From: Bacteroidales bacterium
GTDB lineage: Bacteria > Bacteroidota > Bacteroidia > Bacteroidales > UBA3824
Reading direction: 5' to 3'
Length of the DNA: 5,651 nucleotides
NCBI GenBank assembly: GCA_017530465.1
Contig: JAFXMJ010000089.1
Span: forward strand, 1 to 5,651
The notes under the pieces: model-generated
The model's input: the letters and a program-made list of their open reading frames with translations, nothing else
What the model was told of the DNA's origin: nothing
Databases searched by the model: none
Part shown: positions 1 to 4,395 of the stretch, in pieces
How positions within the stretch are numbered: the first letter of the stretch is position 1
How the letters are laid out: every line of letters starts with the position of its first letter
Made by a program: the position numbers and the translations under genes

Positions 1-320
1 ACATCATCGACCTCGCAAACGCCCACATCGCCGCCATCAACCGTATGGAACAAGGCAAACAGAAGGCAGGATTGGAGTTTTTCAACATCGGCACGGGCAA
101 CGGTCTCTCGGTATTGCAACTGATAAAAACCTTCGAGGAAGCCACCGGCGTAAAACTCAATTACAAAATCGTCGGCCGCCGCGAAGGCGACATCGAGAAG
201 GTTTGGGCAGATACCACCTACGCCAACCAAGAACTCGGATGGAAGGCTGTGGTGCCACTCCAAGAGACATTGCGCAATGCGTGGAATTGGCAGAAACAAT
301 GCATAAAGAAAAATGCATAA
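1..320 (+). CDS. galE: UDP-glucose 4-epimerase family protein, C-terminal part only
   Basis: The reading frame is open from base 3, so the window holds only the last 105 residues of a protein that is usually about 340 residues long. The N-terminal Rossmann fold and the catalytic Ser/Tyr-xxx-Lys are outside. The visible part has the order typical of GalE C-termini: an IIDLANAH segment, the FNIGTGNGLSVLQLI stretch, then RREGD, a VWADTTYA segment, QELGW and a closing AWNWQ. This family interconverts UDP-glucose and UDP-galactose (or the N-acetyl forms) in the cytoplasm with bound NAD, feeding surface polysaccharide and galactose metabolism. Exact substrate cannot be judged without the N-terminal part, and a related nucleotide-sugar epimerase is possible. 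The last few codons and the stop lie within a 7-bp tandem repeat, so the extreme C-terminus (KKNA) is probably repeat-derived. panC follows 45 nt downstream on the same strand, so co-transcription is possible. Confidence 0.85.
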   Translation, partial: IIDLANAHIAAINRMEQGKQKAGLEFFNIGTGNGLSVLQLIKTFEEATGVKLNYKIVGRREGDIEKVWADTTYANQELGWKAVVPLQETLRNAWNWQKQCIKKNA

Positions 321-360
321 TGCATAATTAGGAATTCATAATTCAAAATTCGTAATTCAT
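298..360. repeat. 7-bp tandem repeat array between galE and panC
   Basis: Nine consecutive 7-bp units start at 298, 305, 312, 319, 326, 333, 340, 347 and 354. Units 1, 3 and 4 are AATGCAT. The last four are AATTC followed by two variable bases (AT, AA, GT, AT). Unit 5 is AATTAGG and unit 2 (AAAGAAA) is the most degraded. The array starts inside the galE reading frame, contains its TAA stop and ends just before panC. A 7-bp unit is not a multiple of three, so gain or loss of a unit upstream of the stop would alter the galE C-terminus. The function is unknown. It could be slippage-generated spacer DNA. Confidence 0.75.
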
Positions 361-365
361 TGATT

Positions 366-1211
366 ATGGAAATATTCTATGAAATAAAGCCTCTGCGGAA
401 GCGGCTCTCCACCCTCCGCAAGCAGGGCAAGAAGATTGGATTTGTAGCGACGATGGGTGCGCTGCACGACGGACACGCCTCTCTCGTGGAGGCTTCCAAC
501 AGGGACAACGACGTAACGGTTGTGAGCGTTTTTGTGAACCCGACACAATTCAACAACCCCGACGACCTCGCCAAATACCCGCGAGATTTGCAGGCGGACA
601 TCAAGGTGCTCGAAGACAACGAGGCCGACATCCTCTTTGCGCCGTCGGAATCGGAGATGTACCCCAACGAAGACACCCGTCAGTTTGAACTCGGCGGTGT
701 GGCAGAGGTGATGGAAGGCAAGTACCGTCCGGGACATTTCAACGGCGTGTGCCAGATTGTGAGCAAGTTGCTCTCGATTGTTGAGCCAGACAAAGCCTAC
801 TTCGGACAGAAAGATTTTCAGCAGATTGCGGTAATCCGTGCAATGGTGCGCAAGTATATGCCCAATTTCAAGGGGCAGATTGTATCTTGCCCCATCAAGC
901 GAGAGGCAGACGGTCTTGCACTGTCGAGCCGCAACCAACTCCTGACGCCCGAACAGAGAGTGTCGGCGTTGTTGATTTCCAAGACCTTGTTCAAAGCCAA
1001 GGAAATGTACGACAACGGCTCCACACAGGCACAAATCACCGACTACATCAAGAAGTCGATAGCCACCGACGCCAACCTCTGCCTTGAATACGTGGAGATT
1101 GCCGACCGCGACACACTGCAACCCATCGCGTCAGAAAAGCCCGAAAACGCCGTAATCTGCATCACGGTATATGACGGCAAGGTACGCCTTATAGACAACA
1201 TCCTACTTTAA
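366..1211 (+). CDS. panC: Pantothenate synthetase (pantoate--beta-alanine ligase)
   Basis: PanC joins pantoate and beta-alanine using ATP through a pantoyl-adenylate intermediate, the last step of vitamin B5 synthesis, in the cytoplasm. The 281-residue product has the usual family length and the full set of nucleotidyltransferase motifs: TMGALHDGH with the HxGH signature at residues 34-37, VFVNPTQF near 55-62, RPGHFNGV at 121-128, FGQKDFQQ at 146-153 and the KMSKS-equivalent LSSRN at 186-190. The ATG at 366 is preferred. An in-frame TTG six bases upstream sits at the end of the heptamer array and would add only two residues. panD begins 3 nt after the stop, so the pair is surely one transcriptional unit, and its product makes the beta-alanine that PanC uses. 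No separate promoter of the Bacteroidota type is visible in the short gap after galE. panB is not in the window. Confidence 0.97.
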   Translation: MEIFYEIKPLRKRLSTLRKQGKKIGFVATMGALHDGHASLVEASNRDNDVTVVSVFVNPTQFNNPDDLAKYPRDLQADIKVLEDNEADILFAPSESEMYPNEDTRQFELGGVAEVMEGKYRPGHFNGVCQIVSKLLSIVEPDKAYFGQKDFQQIAVIRAMVRKYMPNFKGQIVSCPIKREADGLALSSRNQLLTPEQRVSALLISKTLFKAKEMYDNGSTQAQITDYIKKSIATDANLCLEYVEIADRDTLQPIASEKPENAVICITVYDGKVRLIDNILL

Positions 1212-1214
1212 GAG

Positions 1215-1565
1215 ATGAACATAGAGATACTTAAATCAAAAATCCACCGTGTAACGGTAACAGAGGCCAACCTCAATTACATCGGCTCCATCACCATCGA
1301 CGAGGCTCTGATGGAAGCCGCCAACATCATTCCTAACGAGAAGGTGCAGGTGGTTGACATCAACAACGGCGAACGTCTTGACACTTATGCCATCAAGGGC
1401 GAACGCAATTCGGGCTGCGTATGCCTCAATGGCCCTGCGGCACGCAAAGTAGCAGTGGGCGATATTGTAATCATAATGTCGTATGCGACGATGGACTTCG
1501 AGGAGGCAAAGAGTTTTGTGCCGAAGGTAGTGTTCCCCGACACAAAGAGCAACAGATTAGTGTAA
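1215..1565 (+). CDS. panD: Aspartate 1-decarboxylase, pyruvoyl-dependent proenzyme
   Basis: PanD decarboxylates L-aspartate to beta-alanine for pantothenate synthesis. It is made as an inactive pro-protein that cuts itself between Gly24 and Ser25, turning the serine into a covalently bound pyruvoyl cofactor. The sequence shows this site as YIGSITID (residues 22-29). Other expected residues are present: Lys9, His11, Arg54, Tyr58 in LDTYAIKGERNSG, and NGPAAR at 72-77. The length of 116 residues is normal and there is no sign of damage. The start is fixed by the 3-nt gap after panC and by the good fit of the N-terminus (MNIEILKSKIHRVTVT) to the family. Translation is probably coupled to panC, because there is little room for an independent ribosome site. 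A terminator follows directly, making panD the last gene of the unit. Confidence 0.97.
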   Translation: MNIEILKSKIHRVTVTEANLNYIGSITIDEALMEAANIIPNEKVQVVDINNGERLDTYAIKGERNSGCVCLNGPAARKVAVGDIVIIMSYATMDFEEAKSFVPKVVFPDTKSNRLV

Positions 1566-1572
1566 ATTGTTT

Positions 1573-1640
1573 TCCGTTCATATCACGCAAAAGCTGCAAA
1601 GTTTTGGAGTTTTGGCGCGGTATGAACGGATTTTTATTTT
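1573..1640 (+). terminator. Rho-independent terminator after panD
   Basis: TCCGTTCATA (1573-1582) pairs perfectly with TATGAACGGA (1621-1630), and a T-rich tract (TTTTTATTTT) follows at once. The 38-nt space between the arms can fold further: CGC at 1586-1588 with GCG at 1615-1617, and AAAA at 1589-1592 with TTTT at 1610-1613, leaving one bulged G. The space also holds two tandem copies of AGTTTTGG (1600-1615). On the minus strand the hairpin is not followed by a T tract, so it serves panD and is unlikely to be a good terminator for the convergent folA. Confidence 0.8.
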
Positions 1641-1670
1641 AATCTCGGCAAGTTACCGGCATGTCGTCAA

Positions 1671-2213
1671 CTAAATCTCATTAAACTCGTCCTCGACGTA
1701 ATGCACACTGCCCCTGATGCGCTCATAGACCGCGAAGAAATAGGGGTAGTCATTTTTTTCGTCGGCCTTGAACTCGTCTGAAACGGAGTTGATGCGCCAA
1801 TGATCGATATTGATTTCGGGGAAAAAAGTGTCGGCATCCTCAAAATGATGGCGGATACAGGTAACATAAAGTTTGTCGGCGTGTTCAAAAAACGCCTTAT
1901 AAATACTCTCGCCGCCAATGACGAATACACGCTGGCTGTTTTTGACAACACGCAATCCCAAAACCTCCTCCACGGTCTCGCACGTGATGGCATCGTCAAG
2001 GATATAATTCTCGTCGCGGCTTAGGACGATGTTTACACGCTTAGGCAACGCGCCATTGGGCAGCGACTCGTAAGTTTTGCGTCCCATAATGACGGGACAG
2101 CCCGATGTAAGCGACTTAAAATTCTTCATATCGCCAGAAAGATGGCAAAGGAGATTATTGTCCCTGCCGATGCCGTTGCGCTCGTCAACAGCCACTATCA
2201 TACAAAGTTCCAT
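1671..2213 (-). CDS. folA: Dihydrofolate reductase
   Basis: FolA reduces dihydrofolate to tetrahydrofolate with NADPH, keeping one-carbon carriers available for thymidylate, purine, methionine and pantoate synthesis. It is the trimethoprim target. The 180-residue product carries the family landmarks: N-terminal MIVAVDERNGIG, the substrate-binding acid Asp28 in SGDMKNFK, PVIMGRKTYESLP at 40-52, LPKR with Arg59, IVLSR, the NADPH-binding IGGESIY (99-105) and YVTCI with Thr118. Two positions are unusual relative to the E. coli enzyme: the near-universal Trp (E. coli W22) is Cys23, and the following LP becomes LS (Ser26). I believe similar LLCHLS versions occur in other Bacteroidota, so the gene is probably functional. 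A 14-residue tail follows the last core strand (FFAVYERI). The gene converges on panD and diverges from greA, and its leader may contain a long foldback repeat. The start fits the family N-terminus; no upstream alternative is needed. Confidence 0.95.
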   Translation of the reverse strand: MELCMIVAVDERNGIGRDNNLLCHLSGDMKNFKSLTSGCPVIMGRKTYESLPNGALPKRVNIVLSRDENYILDDAITCETVEEVLGLRVVKNSQRVFVIGGESIYKAFFEHADKLYVTCIRHHFEDADTFFPEINIDHWRINSVSDEFKADEKNDYPYFFAVYERIRGSVHYVEDEFNEI

Positions 2214-2237
2214 AACAACATAAATATCTGTTAATTA

Positions 2238-2378
2238 ACGCCTGACGGCGTACTGTATTTTTAAACACGAATTAAAACGAATTAGAACGAATTAAAACGA
2301 ATCAAAATAAAAAAATTCGTTTTAATTCACTAAAATTCGTTTTAATTTTCGTTTATAAAAGACTCCGCCGCAAGGCGG
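2238..2378. repeat. Near-palindromic foldback element with decamer repeats and GC-rich end hairpins
   Basis: The stretch is an imperfect inverted repeat centred at about 2308/2309. The inner arms 2289-2302 and 2315-2328 pair perfectly (14 bp), and 2270-2283 pairs with 2334-2347 (14 bp). Both blocks are in the same register, separated by a mostly unpaired symmetrical 5-nt loop. Weaker pairing continues outward to about 2258 and 2359. The left arm is four 10-bp units of CGAATTAAAA type (2268-2307), and the right arm carries inverted copies. At similar distances from the centre lie two small GC-rich hairpins: CGCC-TGAC-GGCG (2239-2250) and CCGCC-GCAA-GGCGG (2365-2378), the second with a GNRA-type loop. 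With a 1-nt shift these two also align as inverted copies of each other. There is no ORF, no clear T tract and no obvious target duplication. It may be a MITE-like or REP-like element, or a folA leader structure. Confidence 0.65.
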
Positions 2379-2397
2379 TGCTTCGTGTTTACGGCGG

Positions 2398-2405
2398 CAA
2401 AATTA
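2398..2405 (-). promoter_or_regulatory. Candidate folA promoter -7 box
   Basis: On the minus strand this reads TAATTTTG, an exact match to the Bacteroidota -7 consensus TAnnTTTG, facing folA and back to back with the greA promoter. No TTTG -33 element lies at the usual 19-21 nt upstream, so support rests on the -7 box and position. If it is used, transcription would start near 2390-2394 and folA would have a leader of roughly 180 nt containing the whole foldback element. Confidence 0.4.
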
Positions 2406-2414
2406 CAAAAATTT

Positions 2415-2430
2415 CGCAAAAAAATTTGCG
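2415..2430. promoter_or_regulatory. Dyad between the divergent folA and greA promoters
   Basis: CGCAAA and TTTGCG form a perfect inverted repeat around four A bases. The right half contains the TTTG -33 element of the greA promoter, and the left half lies between the folA -7 box and that element. A wider pair, TTTCGC (2412-2417) and GCGAAA (2436-2441), surrounds it. A protein bound here could affect both promoters. It could also be chance in AT-rich DNA, since one half is explained by the -33 box itself. Confidence 0.3.
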
Positions 2431-2456
2431 TATCCGCGAAAATCGTATTATCTTTG
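2425..2456 (+). promoter_or_regulatory. greA promoter, Bacteroidota sigma-ABfr type
   Basis: TTTG at 2425-2428 is followed by 20 nt and then TATCTTTG at 2449-2456. This matches the -33 (TTTG) and -7 (TAnnTTTG) elements used by the primary sigma factor of Bacteroides and relatives. The start of transcription should fall near 2460-2464, giving a leader of about 105-110 nt before greA. It is the clearest promoter in the window and the best single piece of evidence for the phylum. Confidence 0.85.
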
Positions 2457-2460
2457 CGGC

Positions 2461-2569
2461 GAAATTTTGAGAGCATAGCGTTTTTGAGAATCCAAGTTTT
2501 GCGACTTGGGTTCTCAATATTTTTTTATTCTCTCAAAAAAAGAAAATTATTAACCAAACACAATAAACA
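2461..2569 (+). promoter_or_regulatory. greA 5' leader with mutually exclusive pairing options
   Basis: Besides the terminator-like hairpin annotated separately, the leader has TTTTGAGAG at 2465-2473, fully complementary to CTCTCAAAA at 2530-2538 just past the T tract. A second copy of the left motif, TTTTTGAGA (2481-2489), overlaps the terminator 5' arm and can also pair with 2531-2539. The 3' arm of the terminator contains TCTCAA, so two TTGAGA copies face two TCTCAA copies. The RNA could therefore form the terminator alone, the terminator inside a closing stem, or a fold in which the downstream copy captures the terminator's 5' arm. No ATG-started leader peptide is present, so ribosome-stalling attenuation is not supported. 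Confidence 0.4.
2484..2529 (+). terminator. Intrinsic-terminator hairpin within the greA leader (possible attenuator)
   Basis: TTGAGAATCCAAGT (2484-2497) pairs with ACTTGGGTTCTCAA (2504-2517) to give a 14-bp stem with one G-T wobble and a 6-nt loop (TTTGCG). A T-rich tract with seven consecutive T bases (2520-2526) follows. It lies about 22 nt after the predicted transcription start and 41 nt before the greA start codon, with no gene before it on this strand, so it can act only on the greA transcript itself. Termination here would release a short RNA of about 65 nt. The E. coli greA leader makes short terminated RNAs (GraL); similarity of arrangement is my inference, and sequence homology is not claimed. 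Confidence 0.65.
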
Positions 2570-3043
2570 ATGGCAAACGTAACATACCTCACAGAAGAGG
2601 GAATGAAAAAACTCAACGACGAACTCAACCGCCTCATCGCTATCGAGAGGCCCAACATATCTCGTCAAATCGCCGAGGCGCGCGAAAAAGGCGACCTCTC
2701 GGAAAACGCAGAATACGACGCGGCTAAGGAAGCTCAAGGAATGTTGGAGCTCAAAATCGCCAAGTTGCAGGAGACCATCAAAAACTCCCGCGTACTCGAC
2801 AAGAGCCAAATCCAATCCGACAAGGTGCAGATTCTCAGCAAGGTAAAGCTCCTCAATACAAAGATGAAGAAGGAAGTAACCTACACAATCGTTGCCGGCA
2901 GCGAGGCAAACCTCAAGGAGGGCAAAATCTCCATCGAGACCCCAATCGCCAAAGGTCTTCTCGGCAAGAAAGTGGGCGACGTGGCTCAAATCACCGTGCC
3001 CGCCGGACAACTCGAATTCAAAATCCTCGAAATTGGAATTTAA
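2570..3043 (+). CDS. greA: Transcription elongation factor GreA
   Basis: GreA enters the secondary channel of stalled, backtracked RNA polymerase and triggers cleavage of the displaced RNA 3' end so that elongation resumes. The 157-residue product is standard in length and order. An N-terminal antiparallel coiled coil (about 1-75) has the tip signature REKGDLSENAEYDAAKE, where Asp42 and Glu45 are the acidic residues that place the catalytic metal. A C-terminal FKBP-like domain (about 80-157) ends in the family motif GLLGKKVGDVAQITVPAGQLEFKILEI. Start MANVTYLTEEG matches the family. Leucine codons are strongly biased: 14 of 17 are CTC, suggesting high expression. A clear promoter and a leader hairpin precede it, so the gene may control its own transcript or depend on readthrough. 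The HIT gene follows after 13 nt. Confidence 0.97.
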   Translation: MANVTYLTEEGMKKLNDELNRLIAIERPNISRQIAEAREKGDLSENAEYDAAKEAQGMLELKIAKLQETIKNSRVLDKSQIQSDKVQILSKVKLLNTKMKKEVTYTIVAGSEANLKEGKISIETPIAKGLLGKKVGDVAQITVPAGQLEFKILEIGI

Positions 3044-3056
3044 AGTGTAAAGTATT

Positions 3057-3449
3057 ATGACAATATTTTCAAGAATCATCGCCGGTGAAATACCGTGCTA
3101 CAAAATAGCCGAGAACGACGAGTTTTTTGCGTTCTTGGACATCAATCCCATCGCAAAGGGACACACTCTCGTAGTGCCCAAGGAGGAAGTTGACTACATT
3201 TTTGCCATCGACGACGCAAAACTCGGTCGCTTTATGGCGTTTGCAAAGAAGGTTGCCCTCGCCATCGAGAAGGTAATCCCCTGCAAGAAGGTCGGCGTGG
3301 CTGTTGTGGGCATCGAAGTACCCCACGCGCACATCCACCTCGCGCCCCTCAACAACGTTGGCGATATGTCGTTTGAACACAAGATGACTCTCCCAAAAGA
3401 GGAGATGGAAGACATCGCCGCCAAAATCCGCGCTAACGTAGCATTGTAA
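3057..3449 (+). CDS. HIT-family nucleotide-binding protein (HINT type)
   Basis: Histidine-triad proteins bind purine nucleotides and typically hydrolyse nucleotide phosphoramidates or related AMP-linked compounds as cytoplasmic homodimers. The triad is plain: HAHIHLAP at 90-97, with His90, His92 (expected nucleophile) and His94. The other landmarks of the group are in place: N-terminal FSRIIAGEIPCYKI, FAFLDINPIAKGHTLVVPK (24-42) and the GVAVVGIEVPHAH strand. The length of 130 residues is usual for this class. The physiological substrate is not known for most bacterial members and cannot be read here. It sits 13 nt after greA and 5 nt before uppP, so the three are probably one operon. I recall greA next to a HIT gene in other Bacteroidales, which suggests conserved linkage. 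The start is the only ATG fitting the family N-terminus. Confidence 0.93.
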   Translation: MTIFSRIIAGEIPCYKIAENDEFFAFLDINPIAKGHTLVVPKEEVDYIFAIDDAKLGRFMAFAKKVALAIEKVIPCKKVGVAVVGIEVPHAHIHLAPLNNVGDMSFEHKMTLPKEEMEDIAAKIRANVAL

Positions 3450-3454
3450 GCATT

Positions 3455-4303
3455 ATGTCGGAAATAGAAGCATTAATACTCGGCTTGGTGCAGGGGTTGA
3501 CGGAGTTTTTGCCGGTGAGTTCGTCGGGACATCTCCAAATAGGTCAGCACTTTATGAACATCAACGAGGGCGGACTGACTTTTGACGTTACCGTCCACGT
3601 GGCAACAGTATTGGCAACCCTCGTCATCCTCCGCAAAGAGATTTTGGAGATAATCAAAGGTTTCTTCAAACCGTTGGCTCCGGCGGAAGAAGGCGTTTCG
3701 CTTTGGCACAGGCTCAACGACCATCAGCGTTACGTAATCCTGATTGTAATCTCAATGATACCCGTGGGCATCGTTGGACTGTGTTTCAAGGATTATGTAG
3801 AGGCAATATTTGAGGGCAGTTTGGTAGTGGTAGGTTGCTGTCTGATAGTAACATCCATCTTGCTCGCTCTCACGCATTTTTACCGTCCGCAGGAGAAGGA
3901 AAACATCTCGCCGCTCCACGCCTTTATAATAGGCATCGCACAGGCGATTGCAGTGTTGCCCGGTCTCTCTCGCTCAGGCTCCACGATTGCAACGGGACTT
4001 TTGCTCGGCAACAAGAAGGAGTCGTTGGCGCAATTCTCGTTCCTGATGGTGATACCGCCTATTTTGGGCGAGGCGTTGTTGGAGGTAAAACACATAATTG
4101 CCCCAAGCGCAGAATACGCCGCCGAACACGCCGCCGACCTCGTTAGCATACCCTCAACGGCATTGTTGGCGGGATTCATTGCAGCATTCATAAGCGGATG
4201 CTTCGCCTGCAAATGGATGATTCAGATGGTCAAGAAATGCAAGTTGATATACTTCGCAATCTACTGTTTCATTATGGGCATCGTTTGTATGGTGATTGCA
4301 TAA
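3455..4303 (+). CDS. uppP: Undecaprenyl-diphosphate phosphatase (UppP/BacA)
   Basis: This integral inner-membrane enzyme removes a phosphate from undecaprenyl diphosphate, regenerating the lipid carrier for peptidoglycan, O-antigen and capsule units; raised dosage gives bacitracin resistance in other species. The 282-residue product has both family signatures: LVQGLTEFLPVSSSGHL near the N-terminus, with Glu17, Ser22-24 and His26, and LPGLSRSGSTI at 168-178, with Arg173. Position 13 is Gln where E. coli has Glu17, a substitution that as I recall is common in the family. Several hydrophobic segments are evident, for example about 45-59, 94-111, 121-141, 155-168, 232-250 and 263-281. It starts 5 nt after the HIT stop, so it is translated from the greA transcript unless an internal promoter exists, and none was seen. 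A strong terminator follows. Confidence 0.96.
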   Translation: MSEIEALILGLVQGLTEFLPVSSSGHLQIGQHFMNINEGGLTFDVTVHVATVLATLVILRKEILEIIKGFFKPLAPAEEGVSLWHRLNDHQRYVILIVISMIPVGIVGLCFKDYVEAIFEGSLVVVGCCLIVTSILLALTHFYRPQEKENISPLHAFIIGIAQAIAVLPGLSRSGSTIATGLLLGNKKESLAQFSFLMVIPPILGEALLEVKHIIAPSAEYAAEHAADLVSIPSTALLAGFIAAFISGCFACKWMIQMVKKCKLIYFAIYCFIMGIVCMVIA

Positions 4304-4325
4304 ACCTTTTTGAATTTCAACTGTC

Positions 4326-4367
4326 AAAAAACACGAAAGACATATCCATTGTTTTTCGTGTTTTTTT
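4326..4367 (+). terminator. Rho-independent terminator after uppP
   Basis: A run of six A plus CACGAAA (4326-4338) pairs with TTTCGTG plus the T run (4354-4366). The stem extends inward by four more pairs (4339-4342 with 4350-4353, one of them G-T), giving 17 bp and a 7-nt loop, TATCCAT. The 3' arm runs into seven T bases (4361-4367). It closes the greA-HIT-uppP unit and lies 28 nt before the next start codon. Because the A run mirrors the T run it might also work on the opposite strand, but no minus-strand gene is present here to use it. Confidence 0.88.
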
Positions 4368-4395
4368 GTATATAATCTTTCCAAATCATAATACA

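Noticed and set aside
298..360. Tandem repeats as a CRISPR array
   Set aside because: The units are 7 bp with no spacers and there are no cas genes, so this is a simple tandem repeat. The same reasoning applies to the decamers at 2268-2307.
357..1121. Long minus-strand open frame opposite panC (254 codons)
   Set aside because: It is antisense to a fully recognisable panC, has no family resemblance and has no promoter or spacing that suits a gene; it arises from the codon bias of panC.
2230..2239. GTTAATTAAC, a perfect 10-bp palindrome shortly before folA
   Set aside because: It is short and AT-rich, so easily due to chance, and no second copy or promoter geometry supports an operator.
2238..2378. 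The foldback as a bidirectional terminator
   Set aside because: It lies between divergent genes, where no transcript ends, and neither side carries a clear T tract after the stem.
2385..2582. Plus-strand 65-codon open frame upstream of greA
   Set aside because: It runs through the greA promoter, the terminator hairpin and into greA itself; it starts before the predicted transcript begins and its product is a low-complexity, Lys/Phe/Leu-rich string.
2525..3079. Minus-strand 184-codon open frame opposite greA
   Set aside because: It is a mirror of greA codon usage (abundant CTC and GAC-type codons read in reverse), with no recognisable domain.
4371..4381. TATAATCTTTC as a promoter for the DUF418 gene
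   Set aside because: Aligned to TAnnTTTG it has two mismatches, there is no TTTG at the right upstream distance, and it abuts the T tract of the terminator. The resemblance to a sigma-70 -10 box is not informative in Bacteroidota.
4198..4395. N-terminal extension of the DUF418 protein by 66 codons
   Set aside because: It would start inside uppP and cross the strong terminator; the family N-terminus fits the later ATG.
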